Shown: positions 6,666 through 14,768 of the stretch, one piece after another
How the letters are laid out: every line of letters begins with the position of its first letter
Numbering within the stretch: position 1 is the first letter of the stretch
Assembly (NCBI RefSeq): GCF_014205115.1
Contig: NZ_JACHMW010000001.1
Coordinates: 1,426,001-1,490,000, forward strand
Reading direction: 5' to 3'
Origin: Micrococcus endophyticus
GTDB taxonomy: Bacteria; Actinomycetota; Actinomycetes; Actinomycetales; Micrococcaceae
DNA length: 64,000 nucleotides
Translations under genes and position numbers: made by a program
Notes under the pieces: generated by a model
The model's input: the letters and a program-made list of their open reading frames with translations, nothing else
What the model was told of the DNA's origin: nothing
Databases searched by the model: none

Positions 6666-6980
6666 TCACCACACACGCGATTGCGGCGTGTGCCGAACCT
6701 CATCAATGTCCTTCGTGCCGCGCCGCATGTTGCACGCGAGATGGGTCAAGATGAGGTTCTCGGGATCGTCCGTTCCTCCCTGAGAGACCGGGATCAGGTG
6801 ATCCACACTCGGCCCATGAGGATCAGTGCCAGGTACAGACGTATCCACCGCAGAGCCGCAGATGTAGCAATGACTCTGGTCTTTGAGGATGCGCGCCCGC
6901 TTAGCCTTCCAAGCGCCGTCGAACGTCCGACGTTGTGCCCGTCTCATGGACCCATCAGGGCCTATCTCCATACTCGGCAT
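6666..6980 (-). CDS. HNH endonuclease, phage-type
   Basis: A 104-residue protein with the compact HNH nuclease signature: CYICGSAVD (zinc knuckle start), VDHLIPVSQGG (catalytic His), ENLILTHLACNMRRG (Asn, His and second Cys). Start MPSMEIGPDG at 6980 has an AAGGAGG site 5 nt upstream. Small stand-alone HNH proteins of this type are typical of actinophages, where they sit beside terminase genes and assist packaging; some are homing or defence nucleases. The nearby TerS-like gene fits a phage source. Confidence 0.85.
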   Translation of the reverse strand: MPSMEIGPDGSMRRAQRRTFDGAWKAKRARILKDQSHCYICGSAVDTSVPGTDPHGPSVDHLIPVSQGGTDDPENLILTHLACNMRRGTKDIDEVRHTPQSRVW

Positions 6981-7083
6981 GTCGCCTCCTTCAATCGGTC
7001 TGTTACCTAGACAGACCGCCAGGACGCCCATTTAGTGATAGCCTCCCCCTAAAGCAATCCTGCCCCCTACTAAGGAGCCCCCA

Positions 7084-7422
7084 TTGGCTGAGATCAAGAC
7101 CCTCGTCGACGATCTGGACAAGATCACCCCGGCTACGCCTGTGACGTTCTACGTCCGGGATCAGGCATACATGATCGATCTGGGCGATGAGAACGCGGAC
7201 CGTCTGGAGAAGATCGTCGCCGACTATGAGGAGGCGCTCTCAGAGTTCACCAAGAAGGCCCGTCGTCTGGGCCGCGTGTCTACCGGCTCCTCCTCAGGCA
7301 CGAAGGGCGAAACCGCCGCTATCCGCGCCTGGGCCAAGGAGAACGGCTACGACGTGAAGGACCGTGGCCGGATTCACGCCGACGTGGTGAGCGCCTACCG
7401 GAGCGCCAGTAAGCGCCGCTGA
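7084..7422 (+). CDS. Lsr2-family nucleoid-associated protein
   Basis: 112 residues with the two-domain Lsr2 layout: an N-terminal beta-hairpin dimerisation domain (about 1-60, including VTFYVRDQAYMIDLGDENADRL) and a C-terminal domain with IRAWAKENGYDVKDRGRI, in which RGR inserts into the minor groove of AT-rich DNA. Lsr2 proteins silence AT-rich, horizontally acquired genes in actinobacteria, like H-NS. TTG at 7084 is the start, with AAGGAG spaced 7 nt upstream. Being on a mobile, lower-GC segment, this may be an element-borne paralog that silences its own cargo. A terminator follows. Confidence 0.9.
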   Translation: MAEIKTLVDDLDKITPATPVTFYVRDQAYMIDLGDENADRLEKIVADYEEALSEFTKKARRLGRVSTGSSSGTKGETAAIRAWAKENGYDVKDRGRIHADVVSAYRSASKRR

Positions 7423-7458
7423 CCCCCTCCCCACCTCTTGCCTGCCCCTGAGGCGGAG

Positions 7459-7500
7459 ACGAAAAAGACCCCCACCCATTGCGGGTAGGGGTCTTTTCGT
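7459..7500. terminator. Bidirectional rho-independent terminator
   Basis: A long stem pairs ACGAAAAAGACCCC with GGGGTCTTTTCGT around CACCC/GGGT and a short loop. An A run on one side and a T run on the other allow termination in both directions. It ends the lsr2-like transcript and separates it from cmx. Confidence 0.85.
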
Positions 7501-7592
7501 ACCTAGGTGTTGCGGGGCAGGACGTTGATGACGATGCCGCGGCGCGCGCAAAGGATGTGCAGTGTTGAGGGAGCGTCGGTAGGGTGAGGAGC

Positions 7593-7658
7593 ATGGCGTG
7601 CCCTGAATCAGACACTCAGGGGGCTTTCGGTCACACCGTCAGCCCCCAGACCTCCTGA
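7593..7658 (+). CDS. Possible 21-residue leader peptide of the cmx transcript
   Basis: ATG at 7593 is preceded by GGTGAGGAGC, a strong ribosome binding site. The frame gives MACPESDTQGAFGHTVSPQTS and then TGA. It overlaps a hairpin (7614-7660), so ribosome position would change RNA folding. Inducible chloramphenicol-resistance genes are often controlled by leader-peptide attenuation; here the layout fits, but the leader is longer than the classical 9-residue type. Confidence 0.4.
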   Translation: MACPESDTQGAFGHTVSPQTS

Positions 7659-7660
7659 GT
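7614..7660 (+). promoter_or_regulatory. Attenuator-like hairpin upstream of cmx
   Basis: GGGGGCT (7619-7625) pairs with AGCCCCC (7641-7647). An alternative outer stem pairs ACTCAGG (7614-7620) with CCTGAGT (7654-7660), sharing two G residues. The structure lies inside the leader frame, 115 bp before the cmx start. Confidence 0.4.
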
Positions 7661-7774
7661 CCTTAACCCGCCGCCTGCGCCTGTGCGCTGAGCGGGCTCT
7701 TGGGCAGCTCCCTGGGCGCTGGCCGTGGTGACGAGACGTTTCCCGCTTTTCGTTCTCGTTCCTCGGAGCCCTCC

Positions 7775-8959
7775 ATGCCCTTCGCCCTCTACCTGCTTGC
7801 CCTGGCTGTCTTTGCCATGGGCACATCTGAGTTCATGCTTGCTGGCCTCGTGCCAGACATCGCCGCCAGTGTCGGTGTCTCTGTCGGCACAGCTGGGTTA
7901 CTCACCTCTGCCTTTGCGGTCGGGATGATTCTCGGTGCGCCCGCCATGGCAGCTCTCACCCGTCGGTGGCCCGCCCGGACCACCTTGCTCGGGTGCGTGG
8001 TCATCTTCGCTGCCTGTCACGTCGTCGCCGCCACTGCCGAGACCTTCTCCGTGCTGTTCGCAACTCGTGTGGTTGCTGCGGTTGCTAACGCCGGGTTCCT
8101 GGCCGTTGCACTCAGCACCGCGACCCGCCTCGTGGCCCCCAGCCGGAAGGGCCGCGCTCTTGCCATCCTCCTCTCGGGCACCACGATCGCCATGGTCGCC
8201 GGTGTTCCCGCGGGGGCTCTACTTGGCACGGCGCTGGGATGGCGGGCCACGTTCTGGGCGGTAGCCTTCCTGTGCGTTCCTGCTGCAATCGGCATCCTCA
8301 CCGGGATCCGTCCACAGCCGAGAGACACGCAGGACGAAGCCAACGATGGCCTGTCTCTCGCCTTCGAGTTGGCGCAGCTCCGCGTGCCCCGTCTTTTCAC
8401 GGCGATGCTGCTCGCTGCGCTGGTCAATGGCGGGACTTTCGCCGCGTTTACGTTCCTCGCGCCGGTCGTGACCGGGACAGCGGGTCTGGGCCAGGTGTGG
8501 GTACCGGTGGCTCTGGTGTTGTTCGGCATCGGGTCCTTCATGGGAGTCAGCATTGCCGGGCGACTGTCTGACCAGCACCCGCGAACGCTCCTCGTTGTGG
8601 CCGCGCCGCTCCTGTTAGTTGGGTGGCTGTTGCTCGCGGTGCTTGCTGGGCACTCCGTGCCGCTGCTCGTCCTGGTGTTCCTGCTGGGAATGCTGGCATT
8701 CGCTGTGGGAAGCACCATGATCGCTCGAGTGCTCTACGCAGCATCGGAAGCGCCCACCATGGGTGGTTCCTACGCGACTGCCGCTCTCAACATCGGGGCC
8801 GCTGCTGGTCCGGCGCTCGGAGCGGTAGCGCTCGAGAGCTCGAGCAACCTTGGTCCCGTGTGGGCAGCGACCGCGCTGACCGCTCTCGCACTCCTCGTGA
8901 TGCTGCCCACGCTGCGCATGATCGCCCCGCGGGTACGGAATGTGGAGGCTGCCAAGTGA
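7775..8959 (+). CDS. cmx: Chloramphenicol efflux MFS transporter, Cmx type
   Basis: A 394-residue, 12-helix major facilitator of the DHA1 drug:H+ antiporter group. MPFALYLLALAVFAMGTSEF at the start and LSGTTIATVVGVPAG-like residues (here LSGTTIAMVAGVPAG, motif C region) closely match Cmx of corynebacteria and the CmlR-type exporters, which pump out chloramphenicol. The conserved GGSYATAALNIGAAAGP in helix 11 is also present. ATG at 7775 has GGAG 6 nt upstream; upstream frame extension does not match the family. In corynebacteria cmx travels on a transposon (Tn5564), and here an IS481-type transposase gene overlaps its 3' end by 4 nt (GTGA). Phenotype is inferred from family resemblance. Confidence 0.87.
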   Translation: MPFALYLLALAVFAMGTSEFMLAGLVPDIAASVGVSVGTAGLLTSAFAVGMILGAPAMAALTRRWPARTTLLGCVVIFAACHVVAATAETFSVLFATRVVAAVANAGFLAVALSTATRLVAPSRKGRALAILLSGTTIAMVAGVPAGALLGTALGWRATFWAVAFLCVPAAIGILTGIRPQPRDTQDEANDGLSLAFELAQLRVPRLFTAMLLAALVNGGTFAAFTFLAPVVTGTAGLGQVWVPVALVLFGIGSFMGVSIAGRLSDQHPRTLLVVAAPLLLVGWLLLAVLAGHSVPLLVLVFLLGMLAFAVGSTMIARVLYAASEAPTMGGSYATAALNIGAAAGPALGAVALESSSNLGPVWAATALTALALLVMLPTLRMIAPRVRNVEAAK

Positions 8960-9960
8960 CGCACGCTAATGCTCCGTTGAGCCTTGAAGGTCGACGCCGG
9001 CTCGTGAATCGGTGCCTGACCCGGCCGATCGCGCACGTAGCTGCCGAGATGGGCATCTCACGCGCGTGCGCTTCGAAGTGGGTCAACCGGTGGAGACGCC
9101 ATGGCGAAGCCGGGCTCCAAGACCGTGCTTCGACGCCCCACCACAGCAGTACCGCGACAGCCGCCTGTGTCATCCAACAGATCGAGGTCTGGCGGCGAGA
9201 GCACAAGTGGTCCGCCCAGCGCATTGCCTACGAGCTCGCCGAGCTGGACGTCAGGATCAACCGGCGTACCGTCAGCCGACACCTGAGCCGGCTCGGCCTT
9301 GGCCGACGCCGGTTCATCGACCCTGGCGGCGACACCAATCGCAAGCCAGGGAAGATCACCGCCCGCTGGCCCGGCCATATGGTGCACCTCGACGTGAAGA
9401 AGGTCGGCCGAATCCCTGACGGTGGCGGCTGGCGCATTCATGGGCGCAACAGCGACCAGGCTAGGACTGCGGGTCGCGCGAAGTCAGCTGGGGCGAAGCG
9501 GGGGTACACCTACCTGCACTCCGCCGTCGACGGATTCTCCCGACTCTCGTACACCGAGCCGCTGACCGACGAGAAGGGACCCACGGCGGCAGCGTTCCTC
9601 GCCCGAGCTAAGGCCTGGTTCGCCGCTCACGGGATCTCGCACATCCACCGCGTCATCACCGATAACGGTGCGTGCTACCGCTCGGCCGACTTCGCTCGAA
9701 TCGTCGGCAACCGCACGCGACACCAGAAGACCAGGCCCTACACGCCCCGACACAACGGGAAGGTGGAGCGCTACCAGCGAATCCTGGCCGAGGAACTGCT
9801 ATACGCCCGAGAGTTCGAGAGCGAAGAAGCCCGCGACACCGCGATCGGAATCTGGAATATCCACTACAACTACCACCGCCCCCATAGTGGAGCGGGCGGA
9901 CATCCCCCAGCATCTCGGCTCCGTGCTGGCGTCACCAACGTCTGGCCCTCATACACCTAG
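8956..9960 (+). CDS. IS481-family transposase
   Basis: 334 residues. The N-terminal HTH (AHVAAEMGISRACASKWVNR) is followed by a second HTH and an rve-type DDE core: MVHLDVKKVG, VITDNGACYRS and NGKVERYQRIL, then the family tail IHYNYHRPHSG. The GTG at 8956 overlaps the cmx stop as GTGA. Clear terminal inverted repeats could not be found around the gene, so the element is either truncated or part of a larger cmx transposon. The TGT-ended repeats near 0.9 and 5.2 kb are possible, unproven partners. Confidence 0.9.
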   Translation: MTHANAPLSLEGRRRLVNRCLTRPIAHVAAEMGISRACASKWVNRWRRHGEAGLQDRASTPHHSSTATAACVIQQIEVWRREHKWSAQRIAYELAELDVRINRRTVSRHLSRLGLGRRRFIDPGGDTNRKPGKITARWPGHMVHLDVKKVGRIPDGGGWRIHGRNSDQARTAGRAKSAGAKRGYTYLHSAVDGFSRLSYTEPLTDEKGPTAAAFLARAKAWFAAHGISHIHRVITDNGACYRSADFARIVGNRTRHQKTRPYTPRHNGKVERYQRILAEELLYAREFESEEARDTAIGIWNIHYNYHRPHSGAGGHPPASRLRAGVTNVWPSYT

Positions 9961-9962
9961 GG

Positions 9963-10107
9963 TCAGGCGTCGGCTTGGACGTGCTCGATTGCGTGACGTA
10001 GATGCTCGTCAGTCACTGCGGCGGGATTCTCGCCGGGGCGTGGAGCGGGCTTGTAGGTGAGAGCCGCGTACTCGTAGACACTGCCTACCGTGCCCCCAGA
10101 GTCGTTG
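9963..10107 (-). pseudogene. 3' fragment of an interrupted gene
   Basis: The minus frame reads DSGGTVGSVYEYAALTYKPA up to HAIEHVQADA and a stop, with normal codon use. Its upstream part is cut by IS3 copy 2 at 10107/10108. Removing that IS and one GTTG duplicate extends the frame through LDQLAAAPVN (12606-12634), where it meets the IS5-type element. The full gene cannot be rebuilt in this window, and the function is unknown. Confidence 0.5.
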
Positions 10108-10120
10108 TGAGCCGCCCCCT

Positions 10121-10421
10121 TCATTCGGTCCGGACGTTCTGTGAGTCGTCGGTTTCCATTTGATGGGTGCACTGCCGAGCGTACTCGGCTGGGGTTAGGT
10201 AGCCGAGCGAGGAGTGCCGGCGGTGGTGGTTGTACTCGTCCTTCCAGTCGCCGATGATGACCTGTGCGTGCAGCAGCGAGTAGAAGCTGTTGATGTTGAG
10301 GCACTCGTCGCGGATCCGGCTGTTGAACGACTCGACGTACCCGTTGCGCCACGGCGAGCCCGGAGGGATGTAGGACAGGCCGGTGCGGGTGCCGGCCCAG
10401 TCGGCCATCGCCTCGCTGATG
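10121..10421 (-). pseudogene. orfB 3' segment of the split IS3 copy 2
   Basis: This encodes the last 100 residues of OrfB, including the catalytic Glu in GYVESFNSRIRDEC and the tail. It is separated from its 5' segment (11669-12193) by the inserted copy. The frame runs into the inserted IS and yields only chimeric peptides. Confidence 0.85.
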
Positions 10422-10434
10422 TGAGCCGCCCCCT

Positions 10435-11256
10435 TCATTCGGTCCGGACGTTCTGTGAGTCGTCGGTTTCCATTTGATGGGTGCACTGCCGAGCGTACTC
10501 GGCTGGGGTTAGGTAGCCGAGCGAGGAGTGCCGGCGGTGGTGGTTGTACTCGTCCTTCCAGTCGCCGATGATGACCTGTGCGTGCAGCAGCGAGTAGAAG
10601 CTGTTGATGTTGAGGCACTCGTCGCGGATCCGGCTGTTGAACGACTCGACGTACCCGTTGCGCCACGGCGAGCCCGGAGGGATGTAGGACAGGCCGGTGC
10701 GGGTGCCGGCCCAGTCGGCCATCGCCTCGCTGATGAACTCCGGCCCGTTGTCCGACCTGAGCACCGCCGGGGCGCCCCGGGCGGCGACGAGGTCCTCGAG
10801 GTGGGCGGTGAGTCGGTCGGCGGTAATCGAGCGCTCCACGAGGTCGCCGATGCACTCCCGGGTGTGTTCGTCGACGATCGAGCAGATCTTGATCGGTCGT
10901 CCGTGCTCGTCGGCGTCGAACTGGAAGTCCACCGCCCACACCACGTTCGGCGCGTCCGCCGTCGGCGCGTCGACGGTCGAGGACCCGACGCGCTTGCGTC
11001 GACGCCGCTGCGGGACCCGGAGCCCTTCGTCACGCCACAGGCGTTGGATCTTCTTGTGGTTCACCACCCACCCCTCGGCGCGGGCGTCGTGATACGCCCG
11101 CCGATACCCGTAGCGGGGATGGTCCTTCGCCCAGGCGCGCAGCCACTGCCTGAGCGCCCGATCCGGGTCCGCGACCGTGTCGCCCTTGAGCGGTCGCCGG
11201 TACGCGGAGCGGCTCAGCCCGACCAGACGGCACGCCATCCGTTCGCTCACCCGCAA
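10435..11256 (-). CDS. IS3-family transposase OrfB, copy 3
   Basis: Identical in predicted sequence to the copy 1 OrfB, with all three DDE motifs (AVDFQFD, LRSDNGPEF, GYVESFNS). It is probably expressed as OrfAB through the GGGAAAC site at 11307-11313. Confidence 0.92.
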   Translation of the reverse strand: MRVSERMACRLVGLSRSAYRRPLKGDTVADPDRALRQWLRAWAKDHPRYGYRRAYHDARAEGWVVNHKKIQRLWRDEGLRVPQRRRRKRVGSSTVDAPTADAPNVVWAVDFQFDADEHGRPIKICSIVDEHTRECIGDLVERSITADRLTAHLEDLVAARGAPAVLRSDNGPEFISEAMADWAGTRTGLSYIPPGSPWRNGYVESFNSRIRDECLNINSFYSLLHAQVIIGDWKDEYNHHRRHSSLGYLTPAEYARQCTHQMETDDSQNVRTE

Positions 11257-11300
11257 CTTGCGCTTGAGGTGATCGACGGCGGCGCGGCGCCTGTCCGGGC

Positions 11301-11585
11301 TTAGAAGTTTCCCTCAGCCAGCTCCTTGAGCGCGGCCTTCTCCAGCTCCGCTTCCGCGAGCAGACGCTTCAGGGTCGCGTTCTGCTTCTCCAGCTCCTTC
11401 AGGCGCTTTGCGTCGTCGGCCTTGAGGCCGCCGTACTGGTTCCGCCACCGGTAGTACGTCTGCTCGGACACCCCGAGCTCCCGGCACACCGCCGCGACGT
11501 CCTGACCATCGGCGAGCATCCTGTCGGCCTGCCCGAGCTTACGGACGACCTGCTCCGGGGTGTGACGCTTCCTGCTGTTCGTCAT
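11301..11585 (-). CDS. IS3-family OrfA, copy 3
   Basis: A 94-residue HTH plus coiled-coil protein, identical to OrfA of copy 1. It begins MTNSRKRHTPEQVV with GGGAGA upstream. Confidence 0.9.
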   Translation of the reverse strand: MTNSRKRHTPEQVVRKLGQADRMLADGQDVAAVCRELGVSEQTYYRWRNQYGGLKADDAKRLKELEKQNATLKRLLAEAELEKAALKELAEGNF

Positions 11586-11668
11586 GATCTGACCAGTCTC
11601 CCTGCCCGCGACCGCGGGCAACAGGACGACTCTCATAACGACTGGACCTACGAAACGGGGGCAGCCCA

Positions 11669-12193
11669 GATGAACTCCGGCCCGTTGTCCGACCTGAGCA
11701 CCGCCGGGGCGCCCCGGGCGGCGACGAGGTCCTCGAGGTGGGCGGTGAGTCGGTCGGCGGTAATCGAGCGCTCCACGAGGTCGCCGATGCACTCCCGGGT
11801 GTGTTCGTCGACGATCGAGCAGATCTTGATCGGTCGTCCGTGCTCGTCGGCGTCGAACTGGAAGTCCACCGCCCACACCACGTTCGGCGCGTCCGCCGTC
11901 GGCGCGTCGACGGTCGAGGACCCGACGCGCTTGCGTCGACGCCGCTGCGGGACCCGGAGCCCTTCGTCACGCCACAGGCGTTGGATCTTCTTGTGGTTCA
12001 CCACCCACCCCTCGGCGCGGGCGTCGTGATACGCCCGCCGATACCCGTAGCGGGGATGGTCCTTCGCCCAGGCGCGCAGCCACTGCCTGAGCGCCCGATC
12101 CGGGTCCGCGACCGTGTCGCCCTTGAGCGGTCGCCGGTACGCGGAGCGGCTCAGCCCGACCAGACGGCACGCCATCCGTTCGCTCACCCGCAA
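11669..12193 (-). pseudogene. orfB 5' segment of the split IS3 copy 2
   Basis: This encodes the first 174 or so residues of OrfB, with the first two catalytic Asp residues (AVDFQFD and LRSDNGPEF). It then ends chimerically in the inserted copy (WAAPVS and stop), so the catalytic Glu is lost. Confidence 0.85.
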
Positions 12194-12237
12194 CTTGCGC
12201 TTGAGGTGATCGACGGCGGCGCGGCGCCTGTCCGGGC

Positions 12238-12522
12238 TTAGAAGTTTCCCTCAGCCAGCTCCTTGAGCGCGGCCTTCTCCAGCTCCGCTTCCGCGAGCAG
12301 ACGCTTCAGGGTCGCGTTCTGCTTCTCCAGCTCCTTCAGGCGCTTTGCGTCGTCGGCCTTGAGGCCGCCGTACTGGTTCCGCCACCGGTAGTACGTCTGC
12401 TCGGACACCCCGAGCTCCCGGCACACCGCCGCGACGTCCTGACCATCGGCGAGCATCCTGTCGGCCTGCCCGAGCTTACGGACGACCTGCTCCGGGGTGT
12501 GACGCTTCCTGCTGTTCGTCAT
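12238..12522 (-). CDS. IS3-family OrfA, copy 2
   Basis: Complete 94-residue OrfA, identical to the other two. With its own orfB broken it can only make OrfA or an OrfA-truncated-OrfB product. OrfA alone is often an inhibitor of transposition in this family, so it may dampen copies 1 and 3 (inference). Confidence 0.88.
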   Translation of the reverse strand: MTNSRKRHTPEQVVRKLGQADRMLADGQDVAAVCRELGVSEQTYYRWRNQYGGLKADDAKRLKELEKQNATLKRLLAEAELEKAALKELAEGNF

Positions 12523-12634
12523 GATCTGACCAGTCTCCCTGCCCGCGACCGCGGGCAACAGGACGACTCTCATAACGACTGGACCTACGAAACGGGGGCA
12601 GCCCAGTTGACCGGAGCGGCGGCAAGTTGGTCTA

Positions 12635-13590
12635 GGGCGTGTCTGAGAATGGATCCACGGGTCAGCTGAGACCCTGGGGGCATGTCCCGGTTCCAGGTCC
12701 TCTCCGATGCCCAATGGGAGCTGATCGCCCCGATGCTCCCAGCCCGGACCGGCCGCGCCGGCAGGCCTTCGCCGATGCCCGCGCCATGGTGGAGGCGATC
12801 ATCTACCGGTACCGGTGCGGAATCGCTTGGAGGGATCTGCCCGAGGTCTACGGGCCCTGGCAGACCGTGTGGACCTGGCATCGGCGCCTGGCCGAAAAAG
12901 GCACCTGGGACACGGTGCTGGCCACGCTGACCGCCGCAGCTGACGCCGAAGGTCTGATCGACTGGTCGGTCTCGGTGGACTCCACGATCGCCCGCGCCCA
13001 CCAGCACGCCACGAACATCACCCGCCACACAGGGGGCTGGGTCGAACTACAAGAATCCGCGTGAAGAGAAGAATCCGCGTGAAGAGCCGACCGATCACGG
13101 CATCGGGCGCTCCCGGGGCGGGTTGAGCACGAAGATCCATCAGCTTGTGGACGGGACCAGGCTGCCGCTGGTCAGCCTGATCACCCCCGGCCAAGCAGGA
13201 GACTCCCCGATGCTGCTGCCCCTACTGGGGCAACTGCGTGTGGCACGGCCTGCAGGCCGGCCTCGCACCCGCCCGGAGGCCGTGCTGGGCGACAAGGCGG
13301 ACTCCTCGAAGGCGATCCGCACCCACCTACGCGCCCGCCGGATCAAAGCGGTCATCCCCGAACCGGCCGACCAGCAGGGCCACCGCAGACGGCGCGGTGC
13401 CCGCGGCGGGCGCCCCGTCAGCCTCGACGCGGACGCCTACAAGGGCCGCAACGTCATCGAGCGTCAGTACGCTCACCTGAAGCAGTGGCGGGGTCTGGCG
13501 ACCCGGTATGACAAGTACGCGATCATCTACAGGGCCGCTGTGGTCCTGAATGCTGTGCTCGCATGGTCAAAACGATTGTCAGACATGCCC
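12635..13590 (+). mobile_element. IS5-family (IS427-like) element, decayed
   Basis: The left end reads GGGCGTGTCTGAGAATGG and the right end, read inward, GGGCATGTCTGACAATCG, giving good inverted repeats. Both ends abut TA within a CTAG context (12632-12635 and 13590-13593), the usual target of this group. It sits exactly at the border between the accessory region and the core chromosome. Confidence 0.85.
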
Positions 13591-13593
13591 TAG
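12682..13593 (+). pseudogene. IS5-family transposase, two frameshifts and an 18-bp duplication
   Basis: The frame MSRFQVLSDAQWELIAPMLP breaks near 12766, where one base seems missing (GRAGRP should continue FADARAMVEAII). Frame two holds WRDLPEVYG and VDSTIARAHQHA. A second shift occurs at the G5 run 13032-13036; one G fewer would give HTGAGSNYKNPREE. The 18-bp unit AAGAATCCGCGTGAAGAG is repeated in tandem at 13051-13086. The last part has GDKADSSK and NVIERQYAHLKQW (catalytic Asp and Glu). The stop codon TAG (13591-13593) comes from the TA target duplicate plus flanking G. The middle shift could be a natural recoding site, but the first is probably a lesion. Confidence 0.75.
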
Positions 13594-13697
13594 TCGTCGT
13601 CGACCTCCCCACCAGGAGCACGGCGCGCCGCAGCGCACGGAGGCGGGCGGCGTCGTCGCCGGGAGCGGGGCCCTCGCCGAGGCCCGCATCGTCGGGG
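13594..13697 (-). other. Short stretch between the IS5 element and the core chromosome
   Basis: A minus frame starting inside the end of the next gene (GTG at 13723) reads [21 protein letters not shown], then RALRRAVLLVGRSTTT, up to the IS border, with strongly GC-biased codon ends. It may be the 5' stub of a core gene cut by the IS. Its continuation past the IS is not in the same frame and does not look coding. Confidence 0.35.
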
Positions 13698-14768
13698 TCA
13701 GGCGGCGTCGTCGACGAACACATACGTGTCCACGAGCGTGCGCGCGGCGTTGCCGCCGATCAGCCCGTCCACGATCCGCTCGAGCGGGGCCATGGCCTCG
13801 TCCACCTCGACCTGCACGGGGTGCTGGGCCACGAGGAGGGCGAGCAGGTCCGCCACGGACTGCAGCGCGTCCTCCTCGGACAGCTCCGGGTCCCAGCCCA
13901 CAAGCACGTCCGCCGGGGCGTCCTGGCGCTCGGGCGTGTAGGACACCGCGAATGCGCGGATGCGCCCGCCCTCGGCCTTCGGGGCGTCCCGGAGCACGAC
14001 GGCACCCGAGGCCCCGGTGGCCGGGCCCAGCAGCAGCTGCTGGGCGGCGCCCACGCTCATGGCGGAGGGGTCCCAGGCGTGCACGGCGTCGTAGAACGCG
14101 GCCACCGCCTGGGTCAGCTCGACCGAGCCCGTGGAGGCCTCCTCCAGGACGACGCCGTCCGGCCGGTCCTCGTCGCGCACGTCCGGCAGCCCGATGGCCC
14201 CGGGGGCCACGGCCACGCGGCGCGAGCGCTGCACGGGGGTGAACCCCTCGGCGGCGAGGAAGGCCTCGGTGCCGGCGGCCAGGGCGGCGGTCTGGGCGCG
14301 CACCGCCTCGGTGTCCACGCCCTCCTCCCCGGCCGTGCCGGGCACCAGGGCGTCCTTGGCGAACCGGGCCTTCAGCGCCGTCGTCGGGATGGCGCCGGCG
14401 GCGTGCGCCTGTGCGGCGAGCCCCCGCAGGGCCGCCACGAGCGCCCGGCCGAAGCCGCGGCGCCGCTCGGTGGCCGCGGTCTCGACGTACAGCCACAGCC
14501 GCTGCGGGTGCAGCGACGAGGCGTAGACGACGCCGGCCGCCACCGGGACGCCGGCGTCCTCGGCCACGAGCGCGCGGCGCCAGGGCCGCTCGGCGTCCTC
14601 GGCGAGCATCGCGCGGTCCTGGTGCTGCTGCACGTTGGCGGGGTCGCCCCACACCTGCAGCAGAGCCAGGTCGTCCCCGGCGCGCCACGGCCGCAGCACG
14701 ACCTCGCCGCCGCTCACCGCGGCGGAGTCGAACAGCGCGCCGGCGTCGTCGTCGTATGCGCCGCTCAC
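13698..14768 (-). CDS. GNAT-family N-acetyltransferase, two-domain size
   Basis: 356 residues, about twice a single GNAT domain. The N-terminal domain has [18 protein letters not shown] and the acetyl-CoA loop [13 protein letters not shown]. The C-terminal half, ending in [16 protein letters not shown], may be a second, degenerate GNAT fold. GTG at 14768 overlaps the glyS stop (GTGA), so the two genes are translationally coupled. Acceptor substrate unknown. Confidence 0.75.
   Translation of the reverse strand: MSGAYDDDAGALFDSAAVSGGEVVLRPWRAGDDLALLQVWGDPANVQQHQDRAMLAEDAERPWRRALVAEDAGVPVAAGVVYASSLHPQRLWLYVETAATERRRGFGRALVAALRGLAAQAHAAGAIPTTALKARFAKDALVPGTAGEEGVDTEAVRAQTAALAAGTEAFLAAEGFTPVQRSRRVAVAPGAIGLPDVRDEDRPDGVVLEEASTGSVELTQAVAAFYDAVHAWDPSAMSVGAAQQLLLGPATGASGAVVLRDAPKAEGGRIRAFAVSYTPERQDAPADVLVGWDPELSEEDALQSVADLLALLVAQHPVQVEVDEAMAPLERIVDGLIGGNAARTLVDTYVFVDDAA

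Larger units (their letters stand above)
10422..11668 (-). mobile_element. IS3-family element, copy 3, complete, nested in copy 2
   Basis: 1247 bp with the same ends as copy 1 and identical predicted proteins. The target inside copy 2 is duplicated as GATG (10418-10421 and 11669-11672). Deleting this copy and one GATG restores the orfB reading of copy 1 at that point. It is intact and potentially active. Confidence 0.95.
10108..12605 (-). mobile_element. IS3-family element, copy 2, split by copy 3
   Basis: Outer copy of the same 1247-bp IS: 314 bp at 10108-10421 and 933 bp at 11673-12605 add up to exactly 1247. It is flanked by a 4-bp target duplication GTTG (10104-10107 and 12606-12609), as expected for the IS407 subgroup. 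Copy 3 lies inside its orfB, so this copy cannot make its own complete transposase but still has both ends. Confidence 0.93.
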
